From positions 1 through 16,543 of the forward strand of contig JBFMDN010000095.1 in the NCBI GenBank assembly GCA_040753915.1: 16,543 nt of DNA, read 5' to 3'. The position numbers and the translations under genes were made by a program. This DNA is from JBFMDN01 sp040753915 (lineage in GTDB: Bacteria > Desulfobacterota > Desulfomonilia > Desulfomonilales > Desulfomonilaceae). The stretch's first letter is position 1. Every line of letters begins with the position of its first letter. The notes under the pieces are model-generated. The model was not told the DNA's origin, made no database searches, and saw only the letters and a program-made list of their open reading frames with translations. Shown here one piece after another: positions 8,156 through 14,785 of the stretch.

Positions 8156-8680
8156 TCAGTCAATTACGATAGGTTTGTAGGGCTCGCCTCGGAAAAAGCT
8201 CGCCAAATGCTTTGTTGCCAGGTGAAAGAATCGCCACGCCATCAAGAACGAGAACAAGGGAATCGGCACATAGAACCAGAATTTGCGGACCTGGAGAACT
8301 GAAGTGAGTGCTCCAAATTTGAACAGTTTCTCAGCCTGCACCCACCCGTACCAACCTATGACAATCAACAGGAGTGCAGAAAGCACGTGCACGACCGCGC
8401 GCAACGCGTGACGGAACCGGTCGTTGGTAACACGTTCGTACAGGAGGTCCATGGAGAAATGCACGCCGTACTTCACGCCGAGAGCGGCTCCCAGGAATGT
8501 CACAAAGACACCCACGTACCGCGCCAATTCCTCCATCCACGTGAAACTGAATCCTAGCACGTACCGGCAAAAAACCTGGATAGCCGTGAGAAATGCGAGG
8601 ATTAGCAACACGGATACGAGGGTCCACTCTTCCAAGCTACTAAGAACTCTAGTAAACCATCTCAAAATCTTCAGGAGCAT
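8156..8680 (-). CDS. dctQ: TRAP transporter small permease (DctQ)
   Basis: 174 residues with four hydrophobic segments (about 16-40, 52-72, 88-112, 130-155). The signature 'FSFTWMEELARYVGVF' followed by 'GAALGVKYGVHF' is characteristic of DctQ. It pairs with DctM in the inner membrane. The ATG at 8680 has only a weak ribosome binding site; it follows dctP by a 145-base gap holding a palindrome, unlike the tight dctQ-dctM junction. Confidence 0.92.
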   Translation of the reverse strand: MLLKILRWFTRVLSSLEEWTLVSVLLILAFLTAIQVFCRYVLGFSFTWMEELARYVGVFVTFLGAALGVKYGVHFSMDLLYERVTNDRFRHALRAVVHVLSALLLIVIGWYGWVQAEKLFKFGALTSVLQVRKFWFYVPIPLFSFLMAWRFFHLATKHLASFFRGEPYKPIVID

Positions 8681-8799
8681 GGGTTCAACCGAGGGCCTGG
8701 GGCCATACCAGAGCCGTGTTTTTCAGGAGGTGCGAAACGCCGTTTCTTGCAAATGGGACCCGTCCGCACCTTCCTGCACGGAATATTCCACATCTCTCC

Positions 8800-8818
8800 G
8801 GGAGACTGTACAGTCCCC
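8800..8818 (-). promoter_or_regulatory. Palindrome between dctP and dctQ
   Basis: GACTGTACAGTC (8804-8815) is a perfect 12-base palindrome flanked by GGGA and CCC, which extend the stem with a single bulge. It lies eight bases past the dctP stop in the dctP-dctQ gap. There is no T-run, so it is more likely a 3' mRNA stabiliser or partial terminator that keeps dctP expression above dctQM than a full terminator. Confidence 0.4.
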
Positions 8819-8825
8819 TGTCACG

Positions 8826-9857
8826 TCACTTTGCTGAATGCTCTTTAACTTTTGCGAGAAAGAAGTCAAAAACCTCGGGACCGATCTTTTCCCGATAGGT
8901 GCTCCAGACTGTTTTCATCGCGTTCTTGAACGCTTCCCGTTCCTCGGGGGTCAGCTCGGTTACCTTCACGTCGTTCTTCTTGCAGTACTCTTCTACGGAA
9001 AGCCCGGATTGGGGTAATTTTTTCTCAAGCTCCGCGTTTGTTTCCCGGTTCACCTTGATACACAGCTTGGCGGCATCTCGGAAGATCTTCTGCTGCTCGG
9101 GTTTGAGCTTGTTCCAAAAATCGGGATTCACGATAATGATGCATTCTGTCAGGATGTGCCCGGTTTTGGTGACGAATTTGGTAATCTCGGTCGCCTTTAT
9201 CAGGATTGACGTGAGCAACGGGTTCTCTTGAGCGTCTATGGTACCGTTTTGGAGAGCGCTGTAGATTTCCGGGAACGGCAAATCGGTGGGTGAAGCTCCC
9301 AGAACCTTAAACGTATCGATGTAAATCGGACTCTTCATGACCCTGATTTTCAGACCCTTCAGGTCGTCGGGTTTGCGCACTTCCCGTTTCGTGTTGGTCA
9401 CGTCTCGGAACTCGTTCTCCGTCCAGCCTATTCCGATGAAGCCCTTTGCCGGAAGAAAACCGAAAATCTTCTCCTGCACTTGGGGATCGTCCAGCACTGC
9501 GTATGCCGTCTTACGGTCAGGAAATACGAACGGAAGATCCGTGAGAGCCACTTGTGGGGCGTAGTTCTGAAGGACCGCACAGGTCACCGACGCGATCTCC
9601 AGGGTTCCGCTCTGCACTTGTTCCGCCAGTGAGGTTTCGCTCCCGAGCTGGCCGAACGGAAAAGTCTTGATGTCTATTTCCCCGTTGGTTTCCTTTTTCA
9701 CATATTCGGCGAAGGCATCGATTCCCTTGGATTGACCGTGAAAGGGCGGAGCGATATGGCCGAACTTCAATTTCATGGCCGCGGTCGACACGGGGGCAAA
9801 CGTAGCCATTGCTAAAGTCAGGACGGCAGACAGTACCACCACACAAAATTTCTTCAT
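8826..9857 (-). CDS. dctP: TRAP transporter periplasmic solute-binding protein (DctP)
   Basis: 343 residues. ATG is preceded by GGAGG at good spacing. The N-terminus MKKFCVVVLSAVLTLAM... is a Sec signal peptide ending near STAA (24-27). The mature protein shows the DctP plan: 'LKFGHIAPPFHGQSKG' strand (30-45), 'GLKIRVMKSP' (168-177) with Arg172 at the position that usually grips a carboxylate, and 'QNGTIDAQENP' (203-213). It catches the substrate in the periplasm and hands it to DctQM. The conserved Arg suggests an organic acid or another anion. Location beside the hydroxylase and xdhC suggests the ligand is the hydroxylase substrate or a precursor. Confidence 0.94.
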   Translation of the reverse strand: MKKFCVVVLSAVLTLAMATFAPVSTAAMKLKFGHIAPPFHGQSKGIDAFAEYVKKETNGEIDIKTFPFGQLGSETSLAEQVQSGTLEIASVTCAVLQNYAPQVALTDLPFVFPDRKTAYAVLDDPQVQEKIFGFLPAKGFIGIGWTENEFRDVTNTKREVRKPDDLKGLKIRVMKSPIYIDTFKVLGASPTDLPFPEIYSALQNGTIDAQENPLLTSILIKATEITKFVTKTGHILTECIIIVNPDFWNKLKPEQQKIFRDAAKLCIKVNRETNAELEKKLPQSGLSVEEYCKKNDVKVTELTPEEREAFKNAMKTVWSTYREKIGPEVFDFFLAKVKEHSAK

Positions 9858-10070
9858 CCTGCACCTCCGTCAAGAATGGATTGAGAGTTAGGGGGAATGC
9901 CTTGAAAGCTGTACAGATGAGTCAGGTCCTTCATGGGGCCTGTTCTCTCATGGAACAATACCACGAATCGATGCGTTTCCACACGGAAAAAGCGACATCG
10001 CCCAATGAGCTCACGGTCTTTGAAAGTCCCAACCGAGCCTTTGTCTGCCGCCCGTCCCCAGGGCTGTTCC

Positions 10071-10126
10071 TTGACAAAGAGCGGGCCCGTCTTTAAACTA
10101 CGCCCTTTGGAGTTCAAGAAAGGGCG
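10071..10126 (+). promoter_or_regulatory. Predicted sigma-70-like promoter of xdhC with inverted repeat at the start site
   Basis: TTGACA (10071-10076), a 17-base spacer and TAAACT (10094-10099; four of six consensus positions) predict transcription from about 10106. An inverted repeat, CGCCCTTT (10101-10108) and AAAGGGCG (10119-10126) with a ten-base spacer, covers the start site. It could be a repressor operator or a hairpin at the mRNA 5' end. The rest of the 9858-10175 gap between divergent dctP and xdhC shows no other clear element, and no dctP promoter was recognised. Confidence 0.5.
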
Positions 10127-10175
10127 CTTGGCAACGTTGAGCAAGCGTACCATCTCACGCAAGGAACACTCGCCT

Positions 10176-11255
10176 ATGTCCGAAGTCTGGCAAGCTGCTG
10201 TAGAAGAGCTCGAAAGAGGCAGGGACGTTGCCTTGGCGACGATTCTTGCAGTCTTGGGGTCTTCTCCAAGGCATGTGGGGACCCGTCTTCTCGTCAGACA
10301 GGATGGCTCCATCGCGGGGACCATCGGGGGAGGGCTTTTCGAGGCCGATGTCGAGCAACTCGCTGCTAGGGCCCTGCAGGACGGGGAATCGTGCCGGTCT
10401 TTGTTCTCGTTCAGGGGGCGTGATGCCCATGATTCCCAAATGATCTGTGGTGGAGAAGCCGATGTATTGATCGAGGTTCTTTCCGCACAAGACCAGGATG
10501 CTCTCGATTTCTGCAAGAAAGTGTACGAGGTTACCGCATCGAGGAGGAGGGCATACCTCTTGAGCCGGCTGGACATGCCGCAGGGCGCCCGCAAGAACGG
10601 ACCGGTCCGGCACCTGCTGCTCGAAGAAGACGGACCGAGATGGGGGGGATTCCCGGGCGATGATTTGGTCCTCAAGGCGATGCCTTCGTCCAGGCTCTTG
10701 AAACCGGCGCAAGTTCTTGAGATTCCCGGCTCCGAGTACCCGGTCTTTCTCGAATGGATCAGGCCGCGGGGCACCGTGTACGTGTTCGGGGCGGGCCACG
10801 TCGGGTTGTGCGTGGCACACCTCGCTGCTTACGTGGATTTCAAGGTGGTGGTCGTGGACGATCGAGCCGAGTACGCTGACAGCTCGAGATTTCCCGAGGC
10901 CCACGAAGTCAAGGTGGTGGAGTCATTCACGGATTTCTTTTCTCAAACCGTTCTGGACGAGGACAGCTACGTGGTCATCGTCACCCGAGGTCATGCCCAC
11001 GACAGAACAGTGCTCAACCAGGCATTGAAGACGAGAGCGGGCTACATAGGAATGATCGGGTCTAGACGAAAAACGAACCTTATTTTCCAGGCATTGCTCA
11101 TGGAGGGTTTTTCCAGCGAAGATCTTCAGCGGGTCTATGCTCCCATCGGCCTGCCGATTGGAGGGGAAACACCCCAGGAAATAGGTATTTCGATCGTGGC
11201 GCAGATCGTGGACTTTCGCAGCAGGAAGGACCGGATTGAACGGAGGGGGGACTGA
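10176..11255 (+). CDS. xdhC: XdhC/CoxI family molybdenum hydroxylase maturation factor
   Basis: 359 residues from ATG 10176, chosen because AAGGAA lies nine bases ahead and the family begins here; the frame stays open to 9933 but that extension resembles nothing and would cross the promoter. The N-terminal XdhC/CoxI domain has 'LGSSPRHVGTRLLV' and 'DGSIAGTIGGGLFEAD'. The C-terminal Rossmann domain has GAGHVG in 'YVFGAGHVGLCVAH', then 'TRGHAHDRTVL', 'GYIGMIGSRRK' and 'PIGLPIGGETPQEI'. Known XdhC proteins bind molybdenum cofactor, promote its sulfuration and deliver it to hydroxylases of this class, so it most likely serves the enzyme encoded at 3081-6831. The Cys found after 'SGG' in many XdhC proteins is replaced here ('GGGLFE'). 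Confidence 0.92.
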   Translation: MSEVWQAAVEELERGRDVALATILAVLGSSPRHVGTRLLVRQDGSIAGTIGGGLFEADVEQLAARALQDGESCRSLFSFRGRDAHDSQMICGGEADVLIEVLSAQDQDALDFCKKVYEVTASRRRAYLLSRLDMPQGARKNGPVRHLLLEEDGPRWGGFPGDDLVLKAMPSSRLLKPAQVLEIPGSEYPVFLEWIRPRGTVYVFGAGHVGLCVAHLAAYVDFKVVVVDDRAEYADSSRFPEAHEVKVVESFTDFFSQTVLDEDSYVVIVTRGHAHDRTVLNQALKTRAGYIGMIGSRRKTNLIFQALLMEGFSSEDLQRVYAPIGLPIGGETPQEIGISIVAQIVDFRSRKDRIERRGD

Positions 11256-11271
11256 GCAACAGTCGTCCCGT

Positions 11272-11287
11272 AACACGATTTCGTGTT
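11272..11287. promoter_or_regulatory. Short palindrome between xdhC and the glycosyltransferase gene
   Basis: AACACGA (11272-11278) and TCGTGTT (11281-11287) are exact inverted copies with a two-base centre, inside the 80-base gap after xdhC. It could be an operator for the downstream gene. A two-base spacer is too short for a normal RNA hairpin loop and no T-run follows, so a terminator is less likely. Confidence 0.35.
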
Positions 11288-11335
11288 CAAGGCAACAGGG
11301 TTTAGGAAAACGTATTCCAGGCGTTCGGACGTATC

Positions 11336-12118
11336 ATGCTTGACGGCAAAAAAATTACGGTAGTTCTTCCCGCGTACAACGCTGAGCTGACACTCGAGAG
11401 GACGGTATCAGAGCTGGACCGGAACGTGGTGGACGACATTCTCCTCGTGGATGATTCGAGCAGCGACAGGACAGTATTGATGGCTCGCCGCCTCGGTATC
11501 CGATCCTTCGTACACGACAGGAACTACGGATACGGTCGTAACCAGAAGACCTGCTACGCGGAGGCGCTCAAATCCGGAGCAGACGTTATTGTTATGCTCC
11601 ATCCCGATTACCAGTACAGCCCCAAGCTGGTTCCTGCCATCGCGGCCATGGTAGCTTCCGGCGAGTACGACGTTGTGCTCGGTTCACGAATTGTTGGGGG
11701 CAAGGCCAGGTCAGGAGGAATGCCCATATACAAGTACGTTGCGAACAGGTTTCTCACCCTTGTCGAAAATCTCATGCTGGGTTCCAAGCTTTCCGAGTTT
11801 CATACGGGGTATAGGGCGTTTTCCCGTACGGTTCTGGAAAAGTTGCCCCTGCACCAGAACTCCGATGACTTCCTCTTCGATAACGAAATGCTGGCCCAAG
11901 CCATTTACTTCGATTTCAGAATTGGCGAAATCTCGTGTCCGACCAGGTACTTCCCGGAGGCATCCTCAATCAATTTTCACCGCTCGGTTGTTTACGGAAT
12001 CGGTGTGCTATGGACCTCCCTCCGATTCCGAATTCAGAAATGGGGTATTGCCAAGTTCCGGATTTTCGAGCAGGCTGAAGGCCGAGAAAGACGAGAATAC
12101 TACTCGGAAGTTCGGTAG
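11336..12118 (+). CDS. Family 2 glycosyltransferase, dolichyl/polyprenyl-phosphate mannose synthase-like
   Basis: 260 residues with a GT-A fold. 'ITVVLPAYNAELTLERTVSEL' starts the nucleotide-sugar site, DDSSSDRT supplies the first acidic pair, and 'MLHPDYQYSP' is at the DxD metal position in the variant form HPDYQ. 'GSRIVGG' and 'EFHTGYRAFSR' match the DPM/DPG synthase-like subgroup, ending in the 'DDFLFDNEM' segment. There is no C-terminal membrane pair, so it is probably cytoplasmic or peripheral. ATG at 11336 has only a weak ribosome binding site. The gene is unrelated to the hydroxylase; it is not a MobA/MocA nucleotidyltransferase. It ends ten bases from the convergent NlpD-like gene. 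Confidence 0.88.
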   Translation: MLDGKKITVVLPAYNAELTLERTVSELDRNVVDDILLVDDSSSDRTVLMARRLGIRSFVHDRNYGYGRNQKTCYAEALKSGADVIVMLHPDYQYSPKLVPAIAAMVASGEYDVVLGSRIVGGKARSGGMPIYKYVANRFLTLVENLMLGSKLSEFHTGYRAFSRTVLEKLPLHQNSDDFLFDNEMLAQAIYFDFRIGEISCPTRYFPEASSINFHRSVVYGIGVLWTSLRFRIQKWGIAKFRIFEQAEGRERREYYSEVR

Positions 12119-12128
12119 AGTCGTGGTC

Positions 12129-12983
12129 TTAGCCCTCCGTGCCCAATTCCGTCTTCTGGGCCGATGGCAAAAAGAACAGAGGGTTTCGGGGCTGGGATCG
12201 AGAACGGACCTCGAAGTAGAGGCAAGGCGCATCGGCGCGGCCGGACGTTCCGACAGTTCCGATCCCCTCTCCTTGCTTCACCTGTTTCCCTGTCTGCACC
12301 GTGATTTGGTGGAGATGGGCATACACTGTCACCAGGCGATTCGGGTGCTCGATCAGAACAACGTCTCCATACCCGGGAATGTTGCCCACATGCCCGACGC
12401 GGCCGTCAGCGGCAGACCGAACCGTCGAGCCCGCTGGCGCTGCGATCGTGATGCCGTTGTGCTGCACCCCTTGCCTCACCCCAAATTGCGAGATAATCGG
12501 TCCGCGAACCGGCCAGGCAAGGACACCATCGAATCGCTTCACCTGAGGACCCTCGCCGGTGGCACGCGGGAGAGAATTCTCTTCCGTCCGTGCCCCGGGT
12601 ATGAATAGGCGATCTTGTGCCCGGATCGTGTACGGCGGCTTGAGGTCGTTGACTTCAGCCAAGTGCTGCAGGTCTACCTGGTACCTCTTGGCTATGGCTG
12701 ACAGCGTTTCGTCTTGGGCTACCGTGTGGTACGTTCCTGCTGCGGGGATTTTCGACTGAATCCGAGGGGCAGTCCGATCGAGCACGTGTTCGCCAACGTG
12801 GTGAGGACATCCTGGTACGAAAATCGTGACAACGGCAAGAACGAAAACCCTGACAAAGAGCTCGATTTCAAACGAGGCCTCCGCTTGTGCACGAAAGCGC
12901 TGTCGCGCAGCGTACGAGGACACTTGGGAGGTATACGCGGTGGGCGCAACGGTGCGGAAATGAGAGGACGACTTCCCTGTCAC
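12129..12983 (-). CDS. NlpD-like lipoprotein with LysM and degenerate LytM (M23) domains
   Basis: 284 residues from GTG 12983, which overlaps the pcm stop as GTGA; TTG 12995 is an alternative, and a start nearer the hydrophobic segment (GTG about 20 residues in) is possible. 'LFVRVFVLAVVTIFVPGC' ends in a lipobox with Cys59, so a membrane-anchored lipoprotein is likely. One LysM domain (85-128) would bind peptidoglycan. The M23/LytM domain (153-272) keeps His175 and His223 ('YAHL') but has Thr179 in place of the zinc-binding Asp and 'CLYFE' where active enzymes have 'HLHFE', so zinc ligands are lost. In E. coli NlpD and EnvC, similarly inactive LytM domains activate amidases at division. The pcm-nlpD gene pair matches the surE-pcm-nlpD-rpoS arrangement. 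Role as an amidase activator is inference. Confidence 0.82.
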   Translation of the reverse strand: MTGKSSSHFRTVAPTAYTSQVSSYAARQRFRAQAEASFEIELFVRVFVLAVVTIFVPGCPHHVGEHVLDRTAPRIQSKIPAAGTYHTVAQDETLSAIAKRYQVDLQHLAEVNDLKPPYTIRAQDRLFIPGARTEENSLPRATGEGPQVKRFDGVLAWPVRGPIISQFGVRQGVQHNGITIAAPAGSTVRSAADGRVGHVGNIPGYGDVVLIEHPNRLVTVYAHLHQITVQTGKQVKQGEGIGTVGTSGRADAPCLYFEVRSRSQPRNPLFFLPSAQKTELGTEG

Positions 12984-13627
12984 CGCTTCGTCCAACCATG
13001 CTCACCCACCAGATCCACAAAACGGCATCCGGTGTAACTTTCGATTTTTAGACCCACCTCCGTCTTGATGGCCCGTTTCAGCGTCTGAGAGAATCTGTCT
13101 CCAATCGGGATAACCAACCTCCCGCCTTCGGCAAGCTGCTCGACGAGGGTAGGGGGCATGCTTGGCGCCCCAGCCGTTACCATGATGCCGTCATAAGGCG
13201 CATATTCCGGCCAGCCGAGGGTTCCGTCGCCGATCTTGAACGAGATGTTGGTGTAGCCGCAACGCCCCAGCGTTTCCTGCGCCATTTCCGACAGGGGGGC
13301 AACCAGTTCCACGGTGTGGACCCACTTGCAAAGCTTACTGAGTATCGCAGCCTGGTACCCGCACCCCGTGCCTATCTCCAGGACGCGCTCGTGACCTTCC
13401 AGGTCAAGCAATTCCGTCATGAGGGCCACCATGTACGGTTGACTGATCGTCTGACCATGCCCTATGGGGAGGGGATTGTCGTCGTATGCCTCCTTGCGAA
13501 GAGCCTCTGAGACGAATAGATGCCGCGGAACTTCCTCCATTGCGGTGAGGACCCTCCGGTCCCGGATGCCCCGAGCAGCGAGCTGCTTGGCCACCATCCG
13601 CTTTCGCTCTTCTACATATTCTTCCAT
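12980..13627 (-). CDS. pcm: Protein-L-isoaspartate O-methyltransferase
   Basis: 215 residues, the usual length. ATG with AGGGA upstream. The start 'KQLAARGIRDRRVLTAMEEVPRHLFV', the 'NPLPIGHGQTISQPYMVA' loop (51-68) that forms the active site, and the S-adenosylmethionine motif 'VLEIGTGCGYQ' (82-92) are diagnostic. It methylates isoaspartyl residues of damaged cytoplasmic proteins so that they can return to normal aspartyl linkage. It overlaps the NlpD-like gene downstream and probably starts the transcript from the promoter box at 13676-13681. surE, often the gene before pcm, is not here; a proline-rich secreted protein gene takes that place. Confidence 0.96.
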   Translation of the reverse strand: MEEYVEERKRMVAKQLAARGIRDRRVLTAMEEVPRHLFVSEALRKEAYDDNPLPIGHGQTISQPYMVALMTELLDLEGHERVLEIGTGCGYQAAILSKLCKWVHTVELVAPLSEMAQETLGRCGYTNISFKIGDGTLGWPEYAPYDGIMVTAGAPSMPPTLVEQLAEGGRLVIPIGDRFSQTLKRAIKTEVGLKIESYTGCRFVDLVGEHGWTKR

Positions 13628-13675
13628 GAAAATCCCTGTCGATTGCCTGACCTTATGACCTCAATCTCCAAATCA

Positions 13676-13681
13676 ATTATA
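13676..13681 (-). promoter_or_regulatory. Predicted -10 box upstream of pcm
   Basis: On the minus strand these bases read TATAAT, a perfect sigma-70 -10 hexamer, about 49 bases before the pcm ATG. No good -35 hexamer is found at the expected distance, so it may need an activator or be weak. It would drive pcm and the NlpD-like gene. Confidence 0.4.
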
Positions 13682-13718
13682 TACATTGGACCGCCGAGGA
13701 ACCAGACGCGCCTGGGTA

Positions 13719-14228
13719 TCACCGAGGAGCGGGAGCCGCGGGGGCAGCCTGAGGCAGAGTTGGCGCCGTTCCGACCCCCGGTTGCGAGCCTGTTGAGGCC
13801 TGAGAATCAGGAAGCGCGCCTCGTGTCGCAGGAGCCTGTGGAAAGACCGTCCCGTCCAAAAAACTGGATACCCGGTCCATCACGTTTGACGGAAGCGTGA
13901 GGAGCCAGTCTATGGTGCCAGAGAGGGCATCCCGGGGACTCATCATCCTCTCATCGTAATACGGATTATGGTACTGAGGATACGGATAGTACGGCCACTG
14001 GCCTGCGTCGCTGACAGCTCCTTGCTGCTGGTAAGGATAAGGAGACTGCTGCTGAGCAGGGTTGTATTCCTGCAGGTTGTAGCTCCCCGGCGGAGCCGGG
14101 TTGGCCGTTCCGTAGGGCATGGTGGGAGCACTCTGTGTTCCTGCGGGGTACTGTGCGTACTGGCTCCACGTCGGGGGCGACGCGATGAGGATCAAGAGTG
14201 CTGCTGCGAGGACACTCTGCATTCTCAT
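13719..14228 (-). CDS. Secreted proline/tyrosine/glutamine-rich protein, unknown function
   Basis: 169 residues from ATG 14228, which has GGAGAG seven bases upstream; a GTG at 14261 is in frame but less likely. Residues 1-22 (MRMQSVLAAALLILIASPPTWS) are a Sec signal peptide. Residues 23-92 are low-complexity, rich in Pro, Tyr, Gln and Asn (for example 'QWPYYPYPQYHNPYYD'). A short ordered-looking part, 'SPRDALSGTIDWLLTLPSNVMDRVSSFLDG' in character, covers about 97-126 and is amphipathic. The tail is Ala/Pro-rich. I do not recognise a family. It lies upstream of pcm on the same strand, 91 bases away. An envelope or periplasmic surface role is plausible from composition only. Confidence 0.7.
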   Translation of the reverse strand: MRMQSVLAAALLILIASPPTWSQYAQYPAGTQSAPTMPYGTANPAPPGSYNLQEYNPAQQQSPYPYQQQGAVSDAGQWPYYPYPQYHNPYYDERMMSPRDALSGTIDWLLTLPSNVMDRVSSFLDGTVFPQAPATRGALPDSQASTGSQPGVGTAPTLPQAAPAAPAPR

Positions 14229-14261
14229 AGCCACTCTCCGGGGTATGTATTTGGCAGACAC

Positions 14262-14501
14262 TTAACGCGGTGCAGCGACAAATTCAACTGTTTTCTGACA
14301 GGGATTTGCAATTTCTTTGCAGTAGAACGTGAGACCGGCGGGGAGGCTGTGCACACGATCGAAAAGGAGCTCGCGGGCGGCGAACAAATCCGCAAAAGCC
14401 GTGTCAAAAATAACTTGACAGCCGTATGGAAAGAAAATATCATCCTCCGTCCATGCGATGCCCCGCTGCAATTCTCGCGCGGTCGCGAAGATCTGCGGCA
14501 C
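14262..14501 (-). CDS. Possible small protein or gene remnant, unknown
   Basis: An open frame of 79 residues from a GTG, with no strong ribosome binding site and a stop codon just upstream of the start. Its composition is protein-like ('FFPYGCQVIFDTAFADLFAARELLFDRV', balanced acidic and hydrophobic residues, codons like the neighbours), unlike the arginine-rich shadow frames around it. It ends 33 bases before the secreted protein gene on the same strand. Absence of an ATG could mean a decayed gene fragment. It overlaps the predicted plus-strand promoter at 14415-14443. No family recognised. Confidence 0.3.
   Translation of the reverse strand: MPQIFATARELQRGIAWTEDDIFFPYGCQVIFDTAFADLFAARELLFDRVHSLPAGLTFYCKEIANPCQKTVEFVAAPR
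14415..14443 (+). promoter_or_regulatory. Predicted sigma-70-like promoter upstream of the DksA-like gene
   Basis: TTGACA (14415-14420), a 17-base spacer and TATCAT (14438-14443, five of six matches) make the best promoter in the window. Transcription would begin near 14450 and reach the DksA-like gene after a leader of about 335 bases. No convincing gene lies within that leader and no riboswitch was recognised. The rest of the stretch 14229-14785 holds only the doubtful minus-strand frame. Confidence 0.5.
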
Positions 14502-14785
14502 CGAGGTGCGTCAACCGGAATTGGACAGTAACTCCGGCCGGAATACACAAAGATGGGGAAGCGACCGACGTCCTCGAAGTGCGGAGAGAGATCGGTTCCA
14601 CCGTCGCATGGCGAGGGAGGCAGGTATTCTCAATGTTTATTGATTTTAGAGACTTAGTGAAGCGCTGTTTTTCGTATGTTCCTGTCCTTACAGATGGCTC
14701 GGCGGAGGTTCTTTCTCAGAAACGGATGCTGCCCTGCTGACAGCGTCCCGAAAGTTCGAAAATGCCCAACAAGGAGAATGAGCTC

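Noticed and set aside
9933..10175. N-terminal extension of XdhC
   Set aside because: The extra 81 residues match nothing, cross the predicted promoter and inverted repeat, and a good ribosome binding site precedes ATG 10176.
11673..12608. 311-residue plus-strand frame across the glycosyltransferase end and the NlpD-like gene
   Set aside because: It overlaps two well-supported genes in other frames and its sequence is rich in Arg, Ser and Pro, typical of a shadow frame.
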